Shown: positions 43,101 to 55,800 of the stretch, piece by piece | Layout: each line of letters opens with the position of its first letter | How positions within the stretch are numbered: position 1 is the stretch's first letter | NCBI RefSeq assembly: GCF_049243985.1 | Contig: NC_135370.1 | Span: 188,387,042-188,451,041, forward strand | Length of the DNA: 64,000 nt | Direction: 5' to 3' | From: Paroedura picta | Taxonomy: Eukaryota > Chordata > Lepidosauria > Squamata > Gekkonidae | Program-made: the position numbers and the translations under genes | The notes under the pieces: generated by a model | What the model saw: the letters and a program-made list of their open reading frames with translations, nothing else | Databases searched by the model: none | What the model was told of the DNA's origin: nothing

Positions 43101-46100
43101 CCCTTGTATTACGAGATACATGGCTTGCTCAAGGCAGTCTTGTGTTTCCAGAAGAACAGGGCACTCTGGTTCGGGGCTTTTTACAGACAGAACCCCCAGC
43201 ACAGGCCTCCAACTCTGGTGCAGTCTGGCCTTCTGAAGTTATCACAGTGAATTCCCTTCTCTGATCCGCAGGACAAAAAACGGGGAGGGCTGGTGAGAAA
43301 TGCCAAAAGGTGTGGGAATGCAGCCTGCCTGCCAGGAGAGAAGGAAAGCCGGCCAAGGGTGTGTGTTTGTCTTGAGGGCTGGGAATTTAAGGCGGATTGT
43401 GCTGCGAGAATTAATTTCTCCAAGCCTTAATAATGAAACTGGCTGCATACATTCAGTGGGCGGGGGCTGGGAAATAATACAAATAACCTAGGGGCATCTA
43501 CGGTGTAATAACGGCAAGCAATACTGTAAACTCCCAAACAAACACATCAGATTCCACCACCCAATTTATAAACGTGAAAGAAGTCACTATGGAAGAACAC
43601 CAGAAGAATCCCTGCTGGATCAGGCCAATTGTCCTTCTAGTCCAGCATCCTGTCTCGCAGGTCCTTTCTGCAGTGACCTAATATTTCACATCAGCACTCT
43701 TTTAGTTGTGTGGAATGTCCTCGATTTTTTACAAACATCAGGCTCCTCAGGCACAGCTTTGGAGAAACGGTTTTCTTTGCTCAACTTTTTGGAGTTCTGA
43801 AAGCCCCAGAGAGTGAATTCATGGTAAACCAGTGCAAGTGGTTAGCATTCTACTCCCTGCTTTTCCACGCACACACACCCATTTCATTCCCTCTGCAGCT
43901 TGCCGTCATTTTATATTTTATATACGGTACATATTTCTGGTTGTCAACTAGTTCCTCTAGAGGGCCAACAACAAGACAGAGAGGCCAAGGCCTTCCTAAG
44001 GACATCAGGAAAGCCCTGCTGGGTCAGACGAGAGGTCCATCCAGTCCAGCCTCCTTTCTCACACAGGGGCCAGCCAGTCCCTCTGAAGGGCCAGCAACAG
44101 GGCAGAGAGGCCGAGGCCTTCCTACAGACATCAGGAGAGCCCTGCTGGGTCAGACCAGGGGTCCCTCCAGTCCAGCCTCCTGTCTCACTCAGGGGCCAGC
44201 CAGTTCCTCTGGAGGGCCAGCAACAGGGCAGAGAGGCCGAGGCCTTCCTAAGGACACCAGGAGAGCCCTGCTGGGTCAGACCAGGGGTCCCTCCAGTCCA
44301 GCCTCCTGCCTCACACAGGGGCCAGCCAGTTCCTCTGGAGGGCCAGCAACAGGGCAGAGAGGCCGAGGCCTTCCTACAGACATCAGGAGAGCCCTGCTGG
44401 GTCAGACCAGGGGTCCCTCCAGTCCAGCCTCCTGTCTCACTCAGGGGCCAGCCAGTTCCTCTGGAGGGCCAGCAACAGGGCAGAGAGGCCGAGGCCTTCC
44501 TAAGGACACCAGGAGAGCCCTGCTGGGTCAGACCAGGGGTCCCTCCAGTCCAGCCTCCTGCCTCACACAGGGGCCAGCCAGTTCCTCTGGAGGGCCAGCA
44601 ACAGGGCAGAGAGGCCGAGGCCTTCCTAAGGACATCAGGAGAGCCCTGCTGGGTCAGACCAGAGGTCCATCCAGTCCAGCCTCCTTTCTCACACAGGGGC
44701 CAGCCAGTCCCTCTGCAGGGCCAGCAACAGGGCAGAGAGGCCAAGGCCTTCCTAAGAGCATCAGGAGAGCCCTGCTGGGTCAGACCAGGGGTCCATCCAG
44801 TCCAGCCTCCTTTCTCACACAGGGGCCAGCCAGTCCCTCTGCAGGGCCAGCAACAGGGCAGAGAGGCCGAGGCCTTCCTAAGGACATCAGGAGAGCCCTG
44901 CTGGGTCAGACCAGGGGTCCATCCAGTCCAGCCTCCTGTCTCACACAGGGGCCAGCCAGTTCCTCTGGAGGGCCAGCAACAGGGCAGAGAGGCCGAGGCC
45001 TTCCTAAGAGCATCAGGAGAGCCCTGCTGGGTCAGACCAGGGGTCCATCCAGTCCAGCCTCCTTTCTCACACAGGGGCCAGCCAGTCCCTCTGCAGGGCC
45101 AGCAACAGGGCAGAGAGGCCGAGGCCTTCCTAAGGACATCAGGAGAGCCCTGCTGGGTCAGACCAGGGGTCCATCCAGTCCAGCCTCCTTTCTCACACAG
45201 GGGCCAGCCAGTCCCTCTGCAGGGCCAGCAACAGGGCAGAGAGGCCGAGGCCTTCCTAAGGACATCAGGAGAGCCCTGCTGGGTCAGACCAGGGGTCCAT
45301 CCAGTCCATCCTCCTGTCTCTTTCAGGGGCCAGCCAGTCCCTCTGCAGGGCCAGCAACAGGGCAGAGAGGCCAAGGCCTTCCTAAGAGCATCAGGAGAGC
45401 CCTGCTGGGTCAGACCAGGGGTCCATCCAGTCCAGCCTCCTTTCTCACACAGGGGCCAGCCAGTCCCTCTGCAGGGCCAGCAACAGGGCAGAGAGGCCGA
45501 GGCCTTCCTAAGGACATCAGGAGAGCCCTGCTGGGTCAGACCAGGGGTCCATCTAGTCCAGCCTCCTGTCTCACACAGGGGCCAGCCAGTTCCTCTGGTG
45601 GTCCAACAACAGGGCAGAGAGGCCGAGGCCTTCCTAAGGACATCAGGAGAGCCCTGCTGGGTCAGACCAGGGGTCCATCCAGTCCAGCCTCCTGTCTCAC
45701 ACAGGGGCCAGCCAGTTCCTCTGGAGGGACAGCAACAGGGCAGAGAGGCCGAGGCCTTCCTAAGGACACCAGGAGAGCCCTGCTGGGTCAGACCAGGGGT
45801 CCATCCAGTCCAGCCTCCTGCCTCACCCAGGGGCCAGCCAGTTCAGAACCACATATGGCCTTTTTTTTCAGGCCACTGAAAGGATACTAAAATGAAATCA
45901 TTAATAAAACACTTTGGGGGAAACGATGCCTGGGCATCACCCCCAATTTTAAACAAGAGGCGGTTTCAGCAACCAGGAAACCAGCATGGGAAATCTGGCG
46001 GTTTCCTCCACAGCCATCCGTGTGACTTTATTAGGACTGAGAGCTTCTCTCAAGGAGACTGGGGGCATTTCAAAAGTAGGTCACAAGGGGGATCGACATT

Positions 46101-46813
46101 ATCACTGTGCCATTCAGGCTGGAGAGTCAAAAGAAAGTTCAGGTCTGTGGTCCCACGGCCTCGGTGGCTCTTATCGTGCCTGGCAGAGAGGAAGTCAGCT
46201 GGTCTGCGTCTCAAGGGCTGCAAACATGAAAGTCAGTGCTGGGGCGGGGGGGGGGGTGGGAGCTGGCATCTGCGAGCAGCGATTAGAACAGCTCCAAAAA
46301 GGCTTTCAGCAGCCTAATGGGGCGGTTAAGGACTTTCCTCACTTAGCTTTCCTGTGCAAGAAGCCCATTAAATCCACCTCCAGATTGTAAGCTAGTTCCA
46401 AGGGGACTGAGTGCTGGAGCATCCCACCTGGTCCATGCTGACACTCTTGCGCACTTTAATTTTAGTTCAAGTCTTATTTTATTGTATGTTTTCAATTACC
46501 GTATTTGCTGGCGTATAAGACGACTGGGCGTATAAGACATTTCCACTCAAAATATAGAGTTTGTTACATTATATTACAGTACTATGGGCCACTATGGGCG
46601 GCTCTGTCTATCCCAACTGAAGTGCACCCGGCGTACAGGACGACCCCCCCACTTGGAGGCATGTTTTTCAGGGGGAAAAAGTAGTCTTATACGCCAGCAA
46701 ATACTGTAATGTCTTTATGTTTACGTGTTGTACACCGCCCTGAGCCAGTCCACTGGGAAAGTGGTATAGAAATCAGCATCAGCATCATCATTATCGTTAT
46801 ATTATTATTATCG

Positions 46814-46860
<47 letters not shown>

Positions 46861-49800
46861 GATGGTGATGATGGCTGCCTCAAAAATGCCGTTGCTTTTC
46901 TACCAGCTGTTTAATCGGCCTCAGAGTCTACATTCCTCATGCAACAATGGCCTCGTGCCTCGTCGCTTTCAACACAGGATCTGAATGATTCGTGCTGCAG
47001 ACCGACCGACCGTTCCCAGTCTCTGACAGTGGTACAATAAACGCCCTAATCCCAAACACACCCTGTTAGTTCCAGACTTAGACACACACACTCACACACA
47101 TGGGTCTGTCAAAGATGCAAGCCACAGAGAAGTAAAACAGCCAAAGACAAGGAATGGCTGGAAATCAGGAAATTCCTGAAGCTGTGTAGGCAAGGGCCTG
47201 GGCAGGAGAAGGACCTCAGCTGCATATAATGCCACATGGCCCACCGTCCAAAGCTGCCATTTTCTTCGTAGTCGTCTGGAGACCACATGGAATTCTAGGA
47301 GATCACCAGGCCCCACATGGAGTTCAGAAGCACTACTTCCATTTATATACAAAAGGGTATCAGAGACATAAAGAGCTTTGCTTGGAGGAAAAGAAGAAGA
47401 AGAGTTGGTTCTTAGATGCTGCTTTTCTCTCCCAAAGGAGTCTCAAAGTGGCTTACAGTTGCCTTCCCTTTCCTCTCCCCACAACAGACACCCTGTGAGG
47501 TGGGTGAGACTGAGAGAGCCCTAATATTACTGCCCGGTCAGAACAGTTTTATCAGTGCTGTGGTGAGCCCAAGGTCACCCAGCTGGCTGCATGTGGGGGA
47601 GCGCAGAATCGAACCTGGCATGCACTCCTAACCACTACACCAAACTGGCTCCAGGGCAGAAAATACATTAGATTGGGGTAGAGATGGTGGGTGCATGGAT
47701 GGATGGATGGACAGATACATTGATAGATAATAGAGGGTAGATGATGTTGCCATCCCTTGATACGAGTTCTTTATTTTCACAATTTTCTAAAAAGAAAAAT
47801 CAAAACCAGACAGATCATTTTCTCCTTGGTTACTGAGAAAGCAGAAGAGCCCCTAGCACTCAGGACGGTGAGAGTCACCACCCAATGTAGTCCGATTACC
47901 CTTCCTGCTTTATTTAGCCAACAAGGCTCCTCTGCCTCTGAGTAGCCCCTCGGTCCCACTTGGCACGGGGGTCACAGAAATGGTGGGAAACAAAGCAGCC
48001 CTTCTGTTCTGGAGCAGAGTCTCTTGGGCTTCATGGCAAATTCAGACACTGACACGTTAATCCATCTTGCAGCCCCAGTTTTGCAAGAAAATCAAGAAGG
48101 AAGCCGGCAAAGGAAGGTCTGTGGTGGGAAGATGAACAGATCTGTGGTTAAGCTGCAGCAAAGAATTCAGCTAAGGAAGGTGTGGGGTTGAGAGCTTGCT
48201 CAATGCTCACAAGCCGGAACACAGTCACACGGGAGGTGGAGAGACAAGCCCCGCTGATCAACAAAGGTGATGTTGCAGGCTCACAAAGATATGAGGCAGA
48301 ACGCAGAAGAGCAAAGGTTCTTGGTTGGCCTTCTGTTATTTAATGGGAATCGGTCCATATTAGAGCTGCTGAAGTTTTTCTCTGGATGGCCCAGGCTAGC
48401 CGAATCTCATTAGATCTGGGAAGCTAAGCAGGGTTGGTCCTGGTTAATACTTGGATGTGAGAGCAAGGAGGAAGTTCATAGAATCATAGAATAACAGAGT
48501 TGGAAGGGACCTCCTGGGTCATCTAGTCCAATCCCCTGCACTATGCAGGACACTCACACCCCTCTCGCTCATCCACTGTCACCTGCCACCCCATTGAACC
48601 TTCACAGAATCACCCTCTCCGTCAGATGGCCATCTAGCCTCTGCCTAAAAATCTCCAAAGATGGAGATCCCACCACCTCCCGAGGAAGCCTGTTCCACTG
48701 AGGAACCGCTCTAACCGTCAGGAACGTCTTCCGGAGGTTTAGACGGAATTTCTTTTGCATTAATTTTATCCCATTGGTTCTGGTCCGTCCCTCCAGGGCA
48801 AGAGAGAACAACTCTGCTCCATCCTCTACATGGCACCCTTTTAAATACTTGAAGATGGTTATCAGATCCCCTCTCAATCGTGTCCTCTCCAGGCTAAACA
48901 GACCAAGCTCCCTCAACCTTTCCTCCTACATCTTGGTCTCCAAACCCCTCACCATCTTTGTTGCCCTCCTTTGGACACACTCCAGTTTGTCTACATTCCT
49001 CTTCAACTGCGGTGCCCAAAACTGAACGCAGTTGTAGGTTGCTATGCAGAGGCAGGCCTGTGAACATCTCTTGGTTGCAGGGTTGGCCAAGCAGGGGTGG
49101 CTGGAGCTCATGGGACTTGTAATTGATGGACATCTGGAGAGCCACAGTTTGGCCAAACCTGCTCTTTGGAAACACCATAAGTTGGTTATGACTCTATAGC
49201 AGGGGTAGTCAAACTGCGGCCCTCCAGATGTCCATGGACTACAATTCCCAGGAGCCCCTGCCAGCGAATGCTGGCAGGGGCTCCTGGGAATTGTAGTCCA
49301 TGGACATCTGGAGGGCTGCAGTTTGACTACCCCTGCTCTATAGTATTTTTCACCACCAGCATGAACAGAATGCCCAAGCTATGTCCATCTTGGCCTCTAT
49401 AAATGCCAAGGGAGTTGTCTTCTTTAACGTTCTACATTTAGATGTCACAGTGCTGAAAATAAGACAAGCTCTTTTTTAAAAAAATCCATCCTATCCAACT
49501 AAATTTACAGGCACATTAATTTTATTTGCACATGTTATTGCACATGTGGTAGTCATGGGATACCCTGCAACAGCCCTCCAGTTAAAAGCTTTTGCCCACA
49601 TAGAATAAACATCTGAGGGCCAAGAACCATCCAGTCCACATTTTCTCCACTCATTTAAAAACCATTAAAGACTCAGGAGCTCAGAAAAGCTCGGTCGGCA
49701 GTTTTGCTGCTAGCAGCAAAAGTTTCAGAAAGGAAAAAACTACGCCAACGTATAATCCGGGGGCAAGCAAAGCAGGGGATTCATGGTAATAGGAAACTCT

Positions 49801-52800
49801 CACACTGCAGGATAAGAGGAAAAAACAGAAGGGCTGATGTTGACAAAAAACGCAAACTGCAAGCCTGCCGAATAAAGACAAAGCTACTTATCTGCATTCT
49901 CCCTGATAAAGTAAATTAAACAGACCTGCTGGAAATGCTGAAAGTCAGGACAATGACAATTTAAGAAGCCAATGTTGGGGGCAAAGGAAGAGCACGTTTT
50001 GTTAGGAATTTTGTCTTGAGCCAGCGTGGGGTAGTGGTTAAGAGCGGTGAACTCTACTCTGGAGAACCAGGTCTGTTTCCCCACTCTTCCTCCACAGGAC
50101 CTTGGGTCAGTCCCAGCTCTCTTAGAGCTGTTTGCAGAACTCTCTCAGCCTCCCCTCCCAAGCAGGGTGTCTGTTGAGGAGAGAGGAAGGGAAGGCCATT
50201 ACAAGCCACTTTGGGACTCCTTTAGGTATTGCAAAGCAGGGTCTAAAAACCAGCTCTTCTTCTTCATCTCTACCTTAATGTAAAATCTTCATAAGTTTTC
50301 AAGTAGAAGCTATAATGGCTTGGTTTGAATTGATTTATAGTTCTGTTCAAAACTCTGATGCCTTATGCTGGATGGGGATCAGATGACGAAGAGTTGGTTC
50401 TTAGGAGCCGCTTTTCTCTACCCGAAGGAGTCTCAAAGCAGCTTACAGTCGCCTTCCCTTTCCTCTCCCCACAACAGACACCCTGTGAGGGAGGGGAGGC
50501 TGAGAGAGACCTGACAGGACTGCTCAGTCAGAATAAGTCTGACAGGACTGGGACTGGCCCAAGGTCACCCAGCTGGCTGCTGGTGGAGGAGTAGGGAATC
50601 AAACACAGTTTGCCAGATTAGAAGCCCCCGTTCTTTAACCACACCACCACGCTGGCTCCCTAGTTGCTTGACGCTGGTGTTTCGTCATCAACGGCTGGAG
50701 TGTCCACAGTAGACTAGACAGTGTGAGCCCATCTGTGCAGGGCTGTGGTGGGTGACTCTACAGACCACAAAGACCATCTAGCAATCTTTGGGTCTCTTCC
50801 AATCCCACAACTATGCAGTGAGGGCAAAAAAAACATGCTCCTAAACTGCATCGTCTGAGGTCACCAATGTGGTACCTGTGGTGCCTGGAAAGACCTTTCC
50901 TAGTGCCCATCAAGTGTTTTTTTAGAATATAGCTGGTTCCGGGTGAGGCTTTTGCCAAGCAAGGATTCGGACTGGCCACTGGAGACTGGATTAGCTTTGC
51001 AGATTTTCTTTTATTAAAAAAAAAAAAAGTTTTGGCCATAGCTGCCAGCACAGCACAAAGATTTTGACTGTGTGACTGAGGGTAAACTTGACTTCCATTT
51101 TGGGGCTGGCTCCACCTCCTGTGGCATCCATTTTGTGGCCATGCCCACTACCCCATGTCGGAATTCCTAATGTGCCCACAGACTCAAAGAGGCTTGCAGC
51201 CCCTGGCTTAGATTCTCCCCAGAGAGCACTTGCTCCTTTCTGGTGGGCCACTTTTGAACTTCTGGGCTTTTTCCAGTGGTCCTCCCCCCCTCCCCCTCTC
51301 ACACACAATCTTTGGAACCAGGATTCTGTCACTGCAGCTCATCCATAGGTCTCCTCTTGCATGTGGAGCCACAGCTACTCAATGGAACTGCCCACCATTC
51401 TTGTAGCGTTCAGTTTAAGACTCAGCAAGAAAATGAGCTTCTGATCAGCCTGAAACGTTGAACAAACAGCTCAGGAGAGAAGTTAGAGACAAATCCATGG
51501 CGGCCTTGATGAATTCAAACTTGTCTTTTGTAACCGTTCTTGGTCCTCTCCAAGCCAGAATCCTTGTTCCCAACAGCAACTTCTGACACAAGGAGTTAAG
51601 CGTTTCAGTCAACCAGGCTGTTAATGACCTTTCTGCAGCCTGAGACAGAAATGCCACAGTCGTTTCTCCCCCCCCCCCCCCCCCCGGTGATCAAGACTCC
51701 ATAATGAATGAGATAGTAACATTTCAAAGTTCTAACCAAAACTGACGTTTCATCCACTGAATCTCCATTTAGCAGACTGGTGAATTTTAAGTAGCTCTGG
51801 AATAGAAGGTTACATGGCCTCTTTAAATGGCACAAGCTACTTAGAAATCAGACTTTGTCCCTCTCCACAGCTATGATTTATACAAAGCCACACTGAGGAG
51901 AATATAAAGAACATAAGAGAAGTTGTGCTGGATCAGACCAATGGCCCGTCCAGTAATACTGGGCATCATCAGAAGGCCCACCAGCAGGGCCAGAATTCCA
52001 GATGTCATCCCGCTGTTTCCCTTCAAGCACCAAGAATATAAAGCATCACTTCCCCAGACAGAAGAACATCAGAAAAGCTATGTTGGATCAAGCCAATGGC
52101 CCAACCAGTCCAACACTCTGCATCACAAAGGTGCCAAAACTGAGGGGCCATCAGGAGATCCACCAGAGGGGCCAGAACTCCAGAAGCCTTCCCACTGTGC
52201 CCCCCTAAGCATTAAGAATACAGAGCATCACCGCCCCAGATATGGCATTCCACTGGTATCCTATGGCTAATAGCTATTGGTGAACCTCTGTAATCATCAC
52301 AGAGCAGAAAGTGACTGAAAGATCCATTCAAGCACCTCACTACAAGGCATGACTTCTCCACACAACATCCATCCAGGCCAGGGATACTTAACATGATGCC
52401 TTGGGGTACCAAGGTACCTTTCTTGGCCTATACCAAGTGTTCTTAGAAAGCAGGTTGGCCAAGGTGGGGCTCTCACCCAACTGGCCTTCTGATTGGCCAC
52501 TGAAGATCTAATGGACTGTGAAGTTCTCCAGTAGCAGCAGCCACCACTGTGTTTGTTTAATTTACTCTCAGCCTTCTTTCCTTGGGTATCTTTAATTACC
52601 TCTCGAGAGCCAGCTTGGGGTAGTGGTTAAGTGTGTATGCTTCTAATCTGGAGAACCGGGTTTGATTCCCCGCTCCTCCTCCGCATGCAGCTAGCCACCT
52701 TTGGCCAGTCACAATTCTCTCAGAGCTCTCTTAGTCCCACCAATCTCCCAGGGTGTCTGTTGTGGGGAGAGGTAGTAAAAATTGGGGAACAAAACACCAG

Positions 52801-55800
52801 CTCTTCTCTCTTCTGCTCCCTGAACTTGGGCTTTTTCAGTGTATGTGGCTCTGCCTCCTGCAGCAGCCATTTTGTGGTGTCCACTTTGTGGTTGTGTCCA
52901 TTACCCTGAATTAAAATTCTACAGGCGTACCCAGGCTGAAAAAGGCTGGGTACCCTCAGTACCTGAGGACGTGTGCATGCACATGAAATCTTATAACCAG
53001 AATCAAGCTTTGTTGGTTCTTAAAAGTGCCACTGGACTCAGCAACAGAAACTATGACATGATGCACTATCGCCTTCAAGATGCTAAAACACTCCCATTGG
53101 AAAAGAATCACCAAGCAGTCTTGGGAGCACCTTTGTACATAGGAATTCTTCTCCTGCAGTATCCTTCTACTGGTGGACAGCGAGACTGACCGCAAGGGCT
53201 TGCTGTTGTCAGTTTACTGCCATCCTGACAACAACAAACACTTGGGAATGCCTGAAGGTATTTTAAGAATGTGTCTACAAATGACAAGCACAAATGTGGG
53301 AAAGCATGGAGAACATCTGGCTAGCAGCAGCTTCAGCCTTCTCAGACGGAGATCTTTTCTAGCACCTCATTCCCCAGGCCAGGGATTGAATTTGCCACAG
53401 TTGACTTCTGCATGGTGCAGGAAATGGCTTTAGCAAATGGCTTTCAAATATAATGGTATCGCAGGTGTACATCGGAACACCAGAAGAGCCCTGCTGGAGC
53501 AGACCAAAAGCCCGTCATTTTCTTCACATGGCAGGTGACCAGCTGCCTCTAAGAAGCCCTCTAGCAAGGAGACTGCAACAGCAACCCCCCCGCCCCACCT
53601 CCCCAGCAACTGATATAAATATAAAGACATAGACCTTTGGTACCAGACCTGGTACATCTACTGAGGATTTCTTTTTAACAGCTTAGCTGTCCTCCTTAAT
53701 TAGGCAACTCAAGTAAGTATTTCTTTGTGCCGATACCAGTGACAAATTTGAGTTAGTAAAACTGCTCAGTGGCAGGGATTATTCAAAGTGGCCCGTGTAC
53801 AGAAAGATCACATGGCAGTCAAATATTCCAGGAAACCAAAAATCTCACCGTGTGCCTCGCTGCCCAGACACACTGATACTAAGTTAGACCTGTGGTCTAC
53901 CCAGCTCAGACAATATTACTCTGACTGGCTCTACAGGGACTCAGGCAGAGACACAACTTTCCTAACACTGGAGATCCTCTAATGAAAGAGATCCAGCATT
54001 TGAACCACCCGCATTACTCCACGGTTACACTCTGGCGTGCAGAAAGCCCATGATGGGCTGTCAACAAGGACACTGGTGCAAATACTGCCTCTGAGGAGCA
54101 GACCAGGAAATGGAGCTCATTTGAGAGTAAAAACAAATAAAACCTTTTATTCTGCCTCTCTGTTTCTGAAATACACACCACAGCCAAACCACAAGCTAGA
54201 ACACCTGTTTGTTCCCTGGACAGGTGGCAGAAGGTGGTTTCCCTTCAGGGCTGACCTCAAGGAGAAAGCCGCAACATCAAGTCAGAGAACACGGACCAAA
54301 TGTTTTTCTTCTTTTCCCTGTTCTAAGCACCAGTATGACCTGAGGGTCATTCAATTTGGAGTTCTAGATCCCTCTAGGACAGGACCTCAGCTAAGGCTGC
54401 GGTTTACTTGGTTCTCACCACAGGAGGCCCCTTATGTTAGTGAAGCCATCAGGGACCTGCTTTGACTTCTTAGGACAATGCTAAACGGTGTTTCCTGGTG
54501 ACAAACAGCAGCACTTGGTTGTGGGTGTCAGTTAAAGGCCGTCATTCTTGCTAGAATACTTTCAGATTTCTTTCCTGGGGACCCTTTTCCTCAATGCTCA
54601 GTTTTCTCTAAGGAATTGGAAATCAGACAAGTCCATCTCGATCACTAACCACAGGATTGTCAACTCTGAAGTAGGTTGTCAGGCACAGGTTCCCAGACTG
54701 GGCTGGGGTGAGGGTACGCCTCCTCTGGGAAGTGCATACACTTGGATAGGTGAGGGCTGAATTCCTCCCTCATGTCAATACAACAGGTGATAATACAAGA
54801 AGCCAGGTATCTTTCCCCTCAAGACTATGGGGGGACTTCTTGAACCATGTTGCAGATGCAGTGTCACTTTGCTCTCGTGTTACTCACGTGCACACAAGTG
54901 AAGAAGCTGCCTTATTCCTTGATCTACTAGCCTTGGCTACTCAGGCTTGCCAGGACCTCAGGAAGAGATCTCTCGATCCACCTACTACCTGATCCCCTGA
55001 ACAGGACACCCCAAGGACTGAACCTGAGACCTTCTGCACACAAAGCAAAGGCAGCAACCGCTGGCAGGGGCTCATGGGAATTGTAGTCCATGAACATCTG
55101 GAGGACCACAGGTTGACTACCCCTGACTTAGAGGAAAGGCGAAATATCCAATCAGTGATAGTATCTCTGGAGACACGTGTGGCTCTTGACATACCACTGG
55201 TGGAACCCCTGAGCAATGTTTCCCAGTGTGACCCCAGGTAGATATCTAATTGGCAGGTGATCCCCCCCCCCTTTGAAACAGCCACTGCCAGAGGAACAGG
55301 GAAGTTGGGAGCCACCCTGCGGCTTAGAAATATAAAGAGCTGCAAAGAAATGGGCGGTATAGAAAGCTAAATAAATAAATAAATAGGCCTCATGCCAGGG
55401 ATGGAATAAAATAGCTCTTCTGGCTGATTGTAATTGTGAGTGTGCCTGCAAGTCGCTGTAAAGGCAATTACCTGCAAGGCATCTTCATTTAGGCCAAAGT
55501 ACAGCTTTGTCCAAAGTCCAGTGGAGCCAGGTGCCTTCGCCAGGTGAATGACAGCATTACCTAATGACACGCTGATGCTACCTTCTGGGGAAGTCAGTTG
55601 ATTTTCGGCAGGCAGCTGCAAGAGGAGGCTGTAGGAAGCCGAGTCTTTGGTGGCAAAGCTAACCCGGTAGTGATGTGTGCCCACCTCCCCTCTGAGGCTG
55701 TGGGGCACAATGCCTGGCACTTGCAAGAGCAGCGTGAGGGATTCTTCATCCTGAGTGCACTGGAAAGGAGGGCACAGGGGAGGAGCAGGGCTGCTGGAAG

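Noticed and set aside
38940-45848. possible CRISPR-like repeat arrays
   Set aside because: The units are contiguous 126-bp tandem repeats with no distinct spacers, and the host is a vertebrate.
43710-45890. 726-codon and other long frames across array 2
   Set aside because: The 126-bp period is a multiple of three, so frames stay open on both strands. The 42-residue repeats are an artefact of a minisatellite in a DNAAF2 intron.
48380-48475. possible 5S rRNA gene
   Set aside because: Only an internal part of 5S is present, with substitutions and no proper ends or terminator, so it is a SINE remnant.
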